Shown here: positions 10,417 to 20,340 of the stretch, in pieces
Layout of the letters: each line of letters begins with the position of its first letter
Position numbering within the stretch: position 1 is the first letter of the stretch
Origin: Ifrita kowaldi
Lineage: Eukaryota > Chordata > Aves > Passeriformes > Cinclosomatidae
Direction: 5' to 3'
Assembly: GCA_013398055.1 (NCBI GenBank)
Contig: VZRS01003978.1
Coordinates: forward strand, 1-64,000
DNA: 64,000 nucleotides
Made by a program: the position numbers and the translations under genes
The notes under the pieces: model-generated
What the model saw: the letters and a program-made list of their open reading frames with translations, nothing else
Told to the model about the DNA's origin: nothing
Databases searched by the model: none

Positions 10417-13400
10417 CTAAAGCAGGGGGAGGAGAAGGAAAAGGAGTAAAAAACCTGGATAAACTCCCTCATGAGCTGTGCTATCTCCTCAGAATCATCC
10501 TAGAAATGGAGATGTGAAATGAGAGGAGAATCCTCGTGGGATTTGTCCTCAGGAGGTGAGGGAGGATCTCTGCTCTGTTTCTCCCCGCAGAAGGTTTGTG
10601 GATGTAGATTTTTTTTCTTTGCTAGAGCACCGCAAATTGGGGGCTTTGATGCTTTGGGTATAGGTGATAAATAGCCCTGAAGCAGGAATATTCCCTGGTT
10701 GCAGGAATCGCCCCTAAATCAGACCCTCATGTATGATTGCTCTGAAATCCCCCCTAAAACTGCTCTGAAATCACCCCCTGAATCACACCCTCATGGAAAC
10801 AGAGACCTGGGGAGTTCCTGGAAAAAGAGAAGGATGTAAGAGGCACGGGAACATTCCACTGGGAAACATTAAATCAGATTATAGACACCAAACACATCAT
10901 GCTCTTGCCCACCACATGAAGCTCCACACCACCATCCCCATTAGTGCCCCACACATCCCCACTGCCCCCTTTTCCAACACTTCCAAGTGCCAGGAAGTTG
11001 CAAATTCCCGAGGTCAAGCATGGATTGGCTCCAGTGAGAGGATTTGCACGGGAAGGACAGAGCTGGCTGTGAAGGCAGGCACGGATGGAGGGTGCTGCAA
11101 TTGGGTGCAGAGAAGCTCTGGTGCCACCAGACCGTGTAGAAATCTGTGCCCTGTCTGGTCAGGTATGACTGGTAACGGCTGTAAATGACAAAAACCTGAT
11201 AAACAAACGCACAGGGCGAGGTATTTTTAGGCTGCAAGAGTCTCATTGAGGCAGCTGCTTGGTTTTTTCTCTCAAAAACAATCACGGGTTTGTCATGACA
11301 TTGGAATGGTTGGACGCAAATTGCAGCCTCTATTAATATTCCAGTTGTTAAAATGAATCCCTGGGATTTTCGGGTCCTGTTAACCACTGAGACATCAGGA
11401 AGAACTGAAGCAGAAAATAAAATAGCAGAATTTCAACAGCTTTTCTCAGACAAGGCATGTTTTACAAGCCCTGAACAAGCAGATCCTTGTCAATTTTATT
11501 GTCCCAAGAAGTTGAGGGACGGTTATGAGCTCTTTACAGGATTTCTTGTTAAAATGGAAAGATCTGCACTTGAGAGCTTCCAAATTCAGGCATGGACTAA
11601 GAAAATGAGGCAATCTGACAAGGCCTGGCCTTGAAGCCTCAGGTTGACTCTAACAGGACTTATTTGAGACAATGTGGGCTCCAGGAATCCTACAGGTGAA
11701 GCCTCCAAGGCTCCAATGTTTTTCTCATTGTGAAAACCCCATGGAAACAGATTTGGAGTGAGACAACCACAAACAGTGGGTGAGCCAGGGAAACCTAAAC
11801 CTGGCTGTTTCCTTGTCTTCTTCACGCTTGGAAGAGCTAAAAGAGCCAGGCTGAGCATCAGACAGCCCCACCATCACATTTGTCCCTCTCCCAGACAGCT
11901 CAGCAACAAGACTGAAGACTCCAAGCGATCCTATCGCAGGAGGAAGCTCTCCCAGGATTGTGATCAAGAGACAACAGAGACTCCTCTGGACAGGCTCTCA
12001 CCTGCCTGAAGGGTCTTTAAAGATACAGAAAGAATGCAGTGAAAACACAAACTCGCTGCCATTACCCACACACACAACCCAAAATATGTTTTCGCCAGTC
12101 CAACAGAATTCTGGAGGGGTTAAAAAAAAGTGAAGCTGCCCTTTGTCTGCCTCAGTGAGCCACGGAGCTGACAGAGAAATTCAGTTCCTTCCTGAGGGAC
12201 ACAAACTCTGGGGAGCACAAGCAAGGCTGAGAGACTGCAGCTGCTGAAATGAAAACCAGGGACCCCCAGCCTTGTCCCCATCCTCAAAGGTGAAGGACAG
12301 AGGGAGGGAAGCACCCAGAATCACCCCCTTAGCCCTGCTGAGAGGGGGCAGCCTGTCCAGAGCCAAAGCTCTGGCTGGTGGGACAGGGATGTGTCAGCTG
12401 AGGCTCCCAGGAATGCCAGGATTTTCGTTTGGGAGGGAGGGTGAAGCTGATGCCTGTGTGAGATGGCAGCACTGCTCGGGATCTGCTCCGAGGTGAGGCG
12501 TGGGCCAGCACCGGGGAGGTTTCCAGCTCACTTTACCCAACCCAGGGAGGGCTGTGCCAGTAAAAGTGCAAATAACATTTAGGGTAGAAAGAATGCCCGT
12601 GTCCCTTGGCAAAAACAGGAACTTTGTCTTTCCTGTGGTAGCACATCTGACAGGAGACATGGATCAATACCTGGCTGCCCTAAAGTGCCACCTCTCAGTG
12701 TTCTGCTGCTGTCAAACCTTGCATCAGTGCAGGGCTGTTTTCTCAATCCTCAGCCCAATGTTCTAAAGTTCGTGTTCCTCCTCAAGCAACCACTTCCCAC
12801 ATCCTTCCTCTTCCCTGGTTATTTCACTATCATTCTGTCAGCTCCTGCTGGGAGAGGGCCTTGCTTTTCATGACAGAGTCCAAGCCAGGTGCTGCTTTCC
12901 TGGTGTCTTTTTACTGGAAAATGCAGTTTGGGGTTGAAAAGAAGTTCAGATTCACAACTGTTGCTCTTTCCCTCTGTAAAAAACCCCTTGTTGTTGACAG
13001 AAATTACCTTGTTGTTGACAAAATCCTTGGACTTGAAAGCGTTCAGCTCCAAGAAGTACCTGAGCAGGGAGACGTTCCCATCCTGGACTGTGTAATGAAG
13101 AACTGTCTTGTTGCTCTTTACATCCTATTTAAAAACAGAGCAAAAAATATAAAAAACCCAAGCCAAATAAGAAATGTTCTGCAGGACAACCTGGAGATAT
13201 CCCATAAACCCATCAGAGGAAACCCAGGCCAGCTCTGCAGTTGGTGGGGAGCATCTCCTTCCCTGCAGTGACCCTGTGAGTGTCCAGTGTCTGCTTCAGG
13301 AACTCCAAAAGGCAGCACCTAGCTCTGCCAGCAGTCCCTTGGCAGGGGAACAGGCTTGGCCCTTGTGCCAGCAGCTCATTCCTTCTCCAGTTCTGTGTTT

Positions 13401-16400
13401 TGAGCACCAGATGGGGGAGAACTCCCAGAGAAACCCGGGGTTACCTGAGCCGATCCTCACCCGGCTGTAGATGGAGGCTCCGGTCTGCACCAGGAGGTGG
13501 ATGCAGGATTCCAGCTCCCTGCTCTGGTGCTGGAGCTCCCTGTGCTGCTCCTCTGTCAGTGCCTGGCTGCCCTGATCCCTCAGCAGGGTGTTGTGGGCCA
13601 GGACAGCGCAGTGGAGAGGGGTATGGCCTGGAAAATAAATATGGATGGGGATGAGGACAGTGCCAGGAAAACGCTGATGTGCAGAGAGGAGGCAGGGCTG
13701 GCACAGAGAGCATTTGTTCAATCACTTATTCAATCATTTATTCAATCATTTATTCAATCACTTATTCAATCATTTATTCAATCTGTGCAGGCATTGTTGA
13801 GGCACAAGCCCTTCTCTGGCTTCTTCTCTGGCTCTATGGACACTTTTTGGGGCATTCCAGCATGTTCTCAGCTCCAATTCTGCATTGAATCCCCCCTGAA
13901 CCATCAGCACCTTTGAATTTTGTGGTATTTGAGTGCACAGGCGGGACTCTCTCTCCCCCAGGCATTTCCTGAGCCTGCTCTGGCCTCCCAGCACACCCCA
14001 AAAACCAACAAGCATCAGCCCATGAAATATCCAACACAGATTTTCACACCACTTGTGCAAAGCTTTTTACCTTCAAAATCCTTCGTTTCCAAATCCAGAG
14101 GGAAACCCAGTGACAGGATAACCTGGAGGCAAGACAGAAATGCAGAATTTTAGCTCAGCAGAATTGTGCAAGCCAAAATCAGCCAAAAGTAACAAAATTT
14201 AAAATCAAACAACATTAGATAATTTAATTACAAAATAACCCCTATTTGCCAGTAGATTTCAGTGCTGTGAATGTTTCAGGTGATCAGGTTCCCTGGTTTC
14301 CTAACTCCCACCTAAGTATCCCTTGAGATTCCCAGTTCAGAACAGTAAATTCAGTCAGTGCCCCCAGCTCAGGAGAGCCAGACTCTTCACTTTCACCCTG
14401 GATTAGGCAAAGACACCAGTAACACCAGTACATGTTTGTTCTGAGTGATCCTTGACAAGGACAAATGAAAACCTCTCCTTGACAGGTGTTGCCAAACTTT
14501 ATGACCTAAAAGTTTGCCAACACTGACAATTCTCAGGCCGGATTTATTTACTTTTTGTTGTCAGTGTGCAGCAGTGTGTGAAGTTAAACCCTCAGCTTGT
14601 GGCAATGAGGATACAGAAACACCAGGAATTGTGATCTGGAGATGAGAATTTCTTGGATTTAGCAGAGAAACAACATTTTAGAACTCTTTAATATGAGAAA
14701 ATTATGGATTTAACATGATGGAGCTAAGTAGCTCCTTGTCTATATTATTACAGATAATTTGTTTATTTCTTTTGATTAAATAAAGCAAGTTGCTCACATT
14801 AATGGCTGCAAATTTCTGCAGTGACTCATCTGTGTCAAGTTAGACAAGGCTCAGGACAGAATCCTCTTGCTGAAAGATCACCCAGAACGGTTAGGGCTTG
14901 ACTTATCTTCTTATAACAACAATAAAATATGTACAGATCAAATATTGACAGCTACCTCTGAGGTGCTTGATTATTAGAGATTAGATAGTTAATCCATTAG
15001 AAAAAAAAAACCAATAAAATAAACAAATAAACCATAAAGCCTTTCATGGCTCTGACCACATCGAGGAGCAAGTCTGTGCCCGTTTTCCCTTTTTATGTCA
15101 AGGCAAAAAAAAAAGAAACCCACAAAAGAAAAGCCAAACAAAGGAGCCCTGCAATCCAAACCACCACAAGGCACTCTGCGAGGCTTTGTTGGCATCATCT
15201 GGATTAAAACCCTTTTTCCTACTTAAGGAAGCACCTGTTTTCCAAAGAACTGGCCGTGTTACACATTAACTGCCTGCTCGGGGCTCAGCCCGGGGCACGT
15301 GCAGGCACAGCTAACGAATGCTGGACGTGGTGCCAGCACCACAGGCACCCCCTGGCACCTCACCCCTGTCCCCTGGCACCTCACCCCTGTCTCCTGCCCT
15401 CAGGGAACTCAGCAGCACCCACCAAACTCTGCCTGTGCTCGGCCCTGACACAACTCAAGTCAGACTTTTTTTCGTTAATTCCATTTTCTGGCCAATGGTG
15501 AAGCATTTAAGGTGCACGGGGTGCTAATCTCTGCTGTGGAATCCCTTCCCAAAATTCCCACAGGCCCTTTTTTAAAGTGCTGTTTTGCTGTCCAGGGCTG
15601 GCACAGAGCTTGGGTGCAGTCCCTGTCTGCAGAGAAGTCCATGAAGCCATAGGGAAGCAAAGATCTGCTCATGTAAGTCAGGTTTTGAAGGAAAATCTGA
15701 AAAATGTGCCTCATTTGGAAGGCTGTGCCTGTGCTGTCCCTGTCTGCAGGGCTACATCTCATCTCTCCTCAGCTGGTTGGAGTCTGGACACAATTTTTGC
15801 TCCTGTCTGGATGACAGTGACCTCAGGGAGGGGGTTTCATCCTGGTTTTAGAGCTCCCTCTCCTCATGGATGGGGATCCCCCTCCAGTGCTCTACCACAC
15901 TGGGGGCTGCCAGCAGCAGATTTAGAGCCATGATCTGCAGAAATAATTTATTTTGCCCCACAGAGCTACTCAAGGATTTTCCTCTGTAACAGCAGGCTGC
16001 AAGTACAGTCCTAAAACAGAAATAAACCCACCCTGGGAAATCAATTCCTGGCACAAGGAGCCTTTGCTCAGTCTCCATTGCTCGCTGACACCTTGCCTTT
16101 ATTTAAAAACACCAATATCAACACTTTCTTGTGGTTTTATACCACCAGCAATTAAAGCCATAAAACTTCTCCTACCTGGAGGACTTGGGCATAGCCATAT
16201 GTCGCAGCAAGGTGCAAAGCTGACTGCCCTTTGTTGTCCACGGCATTGACGTCTGCTCCTGCCTGGATCAGGTCGTGGACGATGGCTGCCTGCCTGGCAG
16301 TGACAGCCACCAGCAGAGGAGTCTGCAACAGCAGCACAGACATCTGTGAGAGTCAGCTCAGACAAATGGGAGAGTCTGGCAGCAGCTGCTGGCATCACAC

Positions 16401-17066
16401 AGGGAGTGGGGAAAGTCATGGCTTTGTGTGATTCAGAGGGATGTCTGAAATCCCAGGGACTGCAGTGCCCGGAATGAGCACAGCTCACAGGATGGTTTGG
16501 AATACATCCGTCCCCATCCATGGCATCATGAGATGGGGATGTTTCCCAGCTCTTGCTGGACTCCCTCTAGCGTTCTTCAGCCCTTAATTTGGATGGCAAC
16601 CCAAACCCAGCATTTTTGAAACCCCCATTGCATCAGGTACAGAACAAGCCAGTTGGCCATAAAACCTTCAGCCTCGGAGGCTGATGCCAACACAGAAATA
16701 TTTTGCTGCACCAGTGTTTCCTTACTTCACTCCATGAATCATGGGCTGAAAAAAGAATGGGCTCATTCTCATCCCACCTAATTTTATGATCACGCCACTT
16801 AATTTTAGGAGGCACCTCAGCGAGGCCTACCAGTGCCAAGCCTTCCTCGCAGGAACAGAGGGGCAGAGCTGGATTTTTTAGGGTATCTTGCTCTCAGTCA
16901 TGCCAAGCCTGTTCCCATCCCCAACCCTGCTGTCTGCAGGAGAAAGTGGCCCCTTTTTACCTTTCCTCTGTGCTCCTTGGCATCGAGTCTCCTCAGGGGT
17001 TTCATGCGCTCTGCAGCTGCCAGCGTGTGGGCCCGCAGGCCTTTAGCTGCATAAATATGCAGAATT
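10252..17066 (-). CDS. NFKBID: NFKBID-type (IkBNS-like) nuclear IkB ankyrin protein, partial: six exons recognised
   Basis: Atypical nuclear IkB; family members bind p50/RelA-type NF-kB dimers in the nucleus and adjust target genes in lymphoid and myeloid cells (established for the family). Exons, in order of translation: 16961-17066, 16176-16322, 14071-14122, 13461-13627, 13008-13124 and 10252-10416. All have AG acceptors and GT donors and join in frame (about 251 codons). Ankyrin blocks seen: ILHIYAAKGLRAHT, KTPLLVAV, QSALHLAATYGYAQVLQ, HTPLHCAVLAHN, VKSNKTVLH, AHGNTALHMAAALP, and LLLDHGADPSIRNLDNDQP followed by IHM. The segments RRLDAKEHRGKTPLLVA, LETKDFEG, KSNKTVLH and AHGNTALHMAAALP point to NFKBID rather than NFKBIZ or BCL3. 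The exon before ILHIY, which should hold the start, was not found. I did not find an OCA motif. Human NFKBID lies in a different neighbourhood (19q13), so true orthology is unproven; this could be a sister paralogue. Confidence 0.82.
13008..13124 (-). CDS. NFKBID: NFKBID-type gene, ankyrin exon KSNKTVLH
   Basis: 117 nt, 39 codons, phase 0 at both ends, donor GTAATT. It encodes DVKSNKTVLHYTVQDGNVSL and continues to FVNNK. The segment around the donor (CTTGTTGTTGACA) is repeated immediately outside the exon, a small local duplication. Confidence 0.88.
13461..13627 (-). CDS. NFKBID: NFKBID-type gene, ankyrin exon HTPLHCAVLAHN
   Basis: 167 nt; enters after one base of a codon and ends on a codon border (donor GTGAGG). 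It encodes a long-loop ankyrin repeat (TPLHCAVLAHN, a charged Q/E/R-rich loop, then CIHLLVQTGASIYSR). The matching exon of the NFKBIZ-like gene has the same length. Confidence 0.9.
13717..13783. repeat. 12-bp minisatellite, about 5.6 copies
   Basis: Tandem copies of TTCAATCAYTTA begin at 13717, 13729, 13741, 13753, 13765 and 13777. The copies differ only at the C/T position. The array lies in an intron of the NFKBID-type gene, about 90 bp from the 167-nt exon. Confidence 0.9.
14071..14122 (-). CDS. NFKBID: NFKBID-type gene, short exon VILSLGF..LETKDFEG
   Basis: 52 nt between TTGCCTCCAG and GTAAAA. It encodes VILSLGFPLDLETKDFE plus one base. The ETKDFEG block corresponds to the EARDFEG block I know from mammalian IkBNS. 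Confidence 0.85.
15350..15391. repeat. 21-bp direct duplication
   Basis: The unit CCCTGGCACCTCACCCCTGTC occurs twice head to tail in an intron of the NFKBID-type gene. No function is suggested. Confidence 0.85.
16176..16322 (-). CDS. NFKBID: NFKBID-type gene, ankyrin exon TPLLVAV..HLAATYGYAQVLQ
   Basis: 147 nt, 49 codons, phase 0 at both ends, acceptor TGTTGCAG, donor GTAGGA. It encodes two ankyrin half-blocks (TPLLVAVTARQAAIVHDLI, then QSALHLAATYGYAQVLQ). Confidence 0.92.
16961..17066 (-). CDS. NFKBID: NFKBID-type gene, first recognised exon ILHIYAAKGLRAHT
   Basis: 106 nt from acceptor TACTGTCTTAG to donor GTAAAA. Its first base completes a codon begun in the missing upstream exon. It encodes ILHIYAAKGLRAHTLAAAER followed by RRLDAKEHRGK, the start of the ankyrin domain. 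Confidence 0.9.
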
Positions 17067-18150
17067 CTAAGACAGTAAATAGAGACACCGATCACTGCTG
17101 GGCCACCAAGCACCCCAGGAGCAAACAGTTTTACAGGGTAGCACTGCCACTTTGGGGGTTTGACGCCCAGAGTTCCACAGATCCATGCCGTGAGCCCCAA
17201 AAGCTCCCATTCCCATGGGAAGGGCTTTCTACCTCCAACAGCTGCAGTGTCCAGGAGCCCTCAGCACTCCTGAGCTTTGCCATGCTGCCTCCTTCCCACT
17301 CCAGCACCTTCTTTCAGCTGAGATTCGCCACTGGGAGGTGTCAAAGTCCTCCACAATTCCCAGTTTGGGGAACTGGATGTATATATCACTTTTTGGGGTG
17401 ATGCAGCCCTGGGTGTGCTGGTGAAACCTCACCATCTGGGGTAACCACCACTCCCTAATTGATATATTTGTAATCAACCTGTTAAATCTAATCTATATCT
17501 GGAGAGAGGGACCCAGTCCTTATACTTTGCACAAGACAAAGAGTTGCCACAGCCCATGGCAGTGGGTGGTGGCCCTTAGTGATGGGGAAAACACTTCTCT
17601 GCTTCACTTCGATCATCTGGCTCTGGCTGGAGCCACTTCCATTCCCCCAGGCCCTACTTGCCAGGAAATTCCAACCCCTTAGAACAGGAGGAGACCACCC
17701 CACACACAGTCACAGCAGCCTCTGGCTTCATTCTGTTCCAGACAGCAATATTTGATGCTTTTCAAGCAGAAGGTGGTGGGCAGTTGTTTCTGTCCTCGGG
17801 TAATTTTGTACCCCAGAGCCACCCCTGGCAGTTTCAGGAAGTGGAAACACAATTTTCTGGCTAATCTGATTTTCAGTCAAGCTCAGCATTAGCTGTGGCT
17901 GCACACCCACACATCCCCAAGGGTGCCAGGAGAGGATCATAGTGGTTGAAGCTGAACTGCAGGAGCAAGGACTGCTGCAGGAAATGCCTCCAGGTCACAG
18001 CTGGATTGTGGAATTCCTCCTTAGTCTGCTTAATGTGCAAAATTAGCACAAAGTCTGACAGCTAATCTCTGGTTCTAGCCTGCACATATATTATTGAACT
18101 GATTGATTGCTAAAGCAATGCTTGTGGATAGGAAATAAAACACTCTAGGC
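17067..18150. other. Gap between the NFKBID-type gene and the POU2AF1 3' end
   Basis: This should hold the promoter and first exon(s) of the NFKBID-type gene unless they start further upstream, beyond POU2AF1. No exon ending in the expected DEDGDT-type sequence is visible. The region is otherwise unremarkable. Confidence 0.45.
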
Positions 18151-20028
18151 ATAGCAAAGTTACTGTAGATCTTTATTGAAAAAAAAAAAAAGAATTTGTC
18201 TTTTTTCTAACCAGAACAACCCAGAAAGAAATGATGAAACAGTTTCATCTTTGTTTTATGTTCACACACAGAATTTACATACAGTGGAGTGAAAGGAATT
18301 GAAAAGCAATCAGAGCAACCACAGGCTTGATTCACAACTGCTTTATCCCAGTTTTACCTAGGGAATATCTCTGCACTTTATAAAACTGGAGGAAGCAGTG
18401 GTGAATTAAGCTCCTTTGAATTAATTTCTTTGCTGGGTTTTTCTGCAAATATAAGCCACTACTTTCAATGCAAACCTGAACTACTGCTGTTTTCCAACAA
18501 CTTTATGATCACTTACATGATCTAGTGCTCGTGTCTTCCACATTTGTCAATATTCAATAAAAAAATACTCCTGGAAAGTCTTTAAGACTTTCAACCTGAG
18601 TTTTCAAACCTCACCCAGGCATGAACTGTAAGGCCACTTGAAATATTGCCTGGGTGGCAACTGGACTCCCAGGTAATAAAGAGTACAATAAATTATTTTG
18701 CAGTTAGTCTTGCAAATAATAAAATCATCTAAAAATCCTGGGCTTTAGAAAGCAGAAAAACCCAGAGAAATTGTGTTCACCAGCCAAGAGCCCCTTGCTT
18801 GTCAAGAAAACAATAAACAGAGTTTCTAGGGGATGTATCTCCTGAAATATATTTGCCCGTGGCATGGCACTCCTGAGCATCAACCAAAATATTTACAGTT
18901 GCATCGGAGGGAAAAGTGAAGCTACTCATTCTCCAGGAAAGGAAATCAGAAAGCCATAAAGGAATGGTGTGCACCTCTGGGCCTGGGGAGCTTTCCAAGG
19001 AGAGGTCACTAAAGCCCCCTGGCTCAGCACATCACCAGCTTCACACTCAAACACTACAGAAAAGCGAAAATGTTGCCAAATAACAGTAATGCCATGGATT
19101 CCTTGTTGGGCTGCAGTCCAGATTCTGGAAAACACCTGTCTTCTCAAGGATCTCCTGATACAGGGCCATGGATTGCAATCCTGACTCAGACAAAACTCCC
19201 AGGGACTTCAGTGGGACAGGATCTGTCCATTGGCAGAACAGGCAGCGTTACCAGCCAGCCACTAAATCAGCCCCACACCTCAGATTTGGGTATTTCAGAG
19301 TCCAAACTCACCCTGCAGCTACTAAAAGAACACAACCCCAACCCACTGCTCCACCCCTGCAGGGCTGGGCTCCAGGGGCAGACAGGGTGAGACCTTGCAG
19401 TTACACCTTGGTGTGAATTCCTGCTCTGCAAACAGGGATCTCTGACTGCTCTGGCATTTAGTTCAGCTTTATTTTCAGACTACTGCACCTACCTGCACCA
19501 GCAGAACAAAGCTACACTTTACATTTTCCTGATTTCCAAAGGAGTAGTTCCATTTAGGAGAGAAAAATGTCAATTTAGGCCCCCCAGACGTTTTCTAGTG
19601 GCCTAAATCTGGTGGGACTTCCTCCCTGGACAGGTCAAAGACACACAAACAAGGCATTTACACAAAAGCAGCCCTATTGAACTGGATCTGCCAAAATTTA
19701 GAGGCAATTGTACCCTCACCAAATGCTACAGCTGGCCTTGGCTACACTGGATTCTGTCAATTGAGGCCATGAGGGTGAAAGTCACCTAGTGCTGGTGCTG
19801 AGCACAAGTGTGCAGCATCCAAAGCCTGCCTGGGAGAGGCAGCAGGAGCTGGAACAGCAGAGGAATCTTGTGCTGGGCGCCAGGACAAAGCAAATTTCCC
19901 TCAACACACAAATCCCGGCGTGCTAAAATTCCCACCCCACCCCACCTGCTTTCCCTCCCTACTCAAACCCCACTGAGGTGCTGGGTGGAGCATTGAGCAG
20001 GTGAGGACCAGGCCCCAGATGTGCAAAC
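18150..20028 (-). other. POU2AF1: POU2AF1 3' UTR
   Basis: Sequence after the POU2AF1 stop on the minus strand. Minus-strand AATAAA signals are at 18172-18177 and 19468-19473. The distal one would give a 3' UTR of about 1.9 kb, in line with the long 3' UTR of mammalian POU2AF1. No exon of another gene is visible inside. Confidence 0.55.
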
Positions 20029-20340
20029 CTAAAGCCCTTCAACAGAGAGAGCATGGCTTAAAACATACGTATCATTGTCTTCGTCTTCCAGGAGCAGCTT
20101 CTCGATGGGCAGGGCGCCGATGGCTCGCCGGGCATCCTCCAGCTCCTGCGGGGCTGGCTCGGGGATGGAGATGGGCACGGGCACGAACTGGGGCCCGGGC
20201 AGCGAGGAGGAGGCTGCAGGGTACTGCAGGCTGGAGGCTGGCAGCGCAGAGAGGGGCTGTGCCCACGGGAAGTACGGGAGGGGCGGCTGCTGCTCCGTCA
20301 CCTCCAGCGGAGACACCACGGCCGGGGTGGTGCTTCGGGG
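20029..20340 (-). CDS. POU2AF1: POU2AF1 exon 5, terminal coding exon
   Basis: 312 nt, phase 0 entry after CCTCCCCAG. It encodes PRSTTPAVVSPLEV through PYFPWAQPLSALP and PVPISIPEP to LSVEGL, then TAG. It contains an acidic LLLEDEDND segment. Confidence 0.96.
   Translation of the reverse strand, partial: PRSTTPAVVSPLEVTEQQPPLPYFPWAQPLSALPASSLQYPAASSSLPGPQFVPVPISIPEPAPQELEDARRAIGALPIEKLLLEDEDNDTYVLSHALSVEGL

Noticed and set aside
17231..17477. Candidate upstream exon for the NFKBID-type gene ending in a phase-compatible donor (AG|GTAGAA)
   Set aside because: The phase fits, but the encoded sequence lacks the DEDGDT-type block expected before ILHIY and shows no similarity to IkBNS N-termini. 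A phase match has a one-in-three chance.
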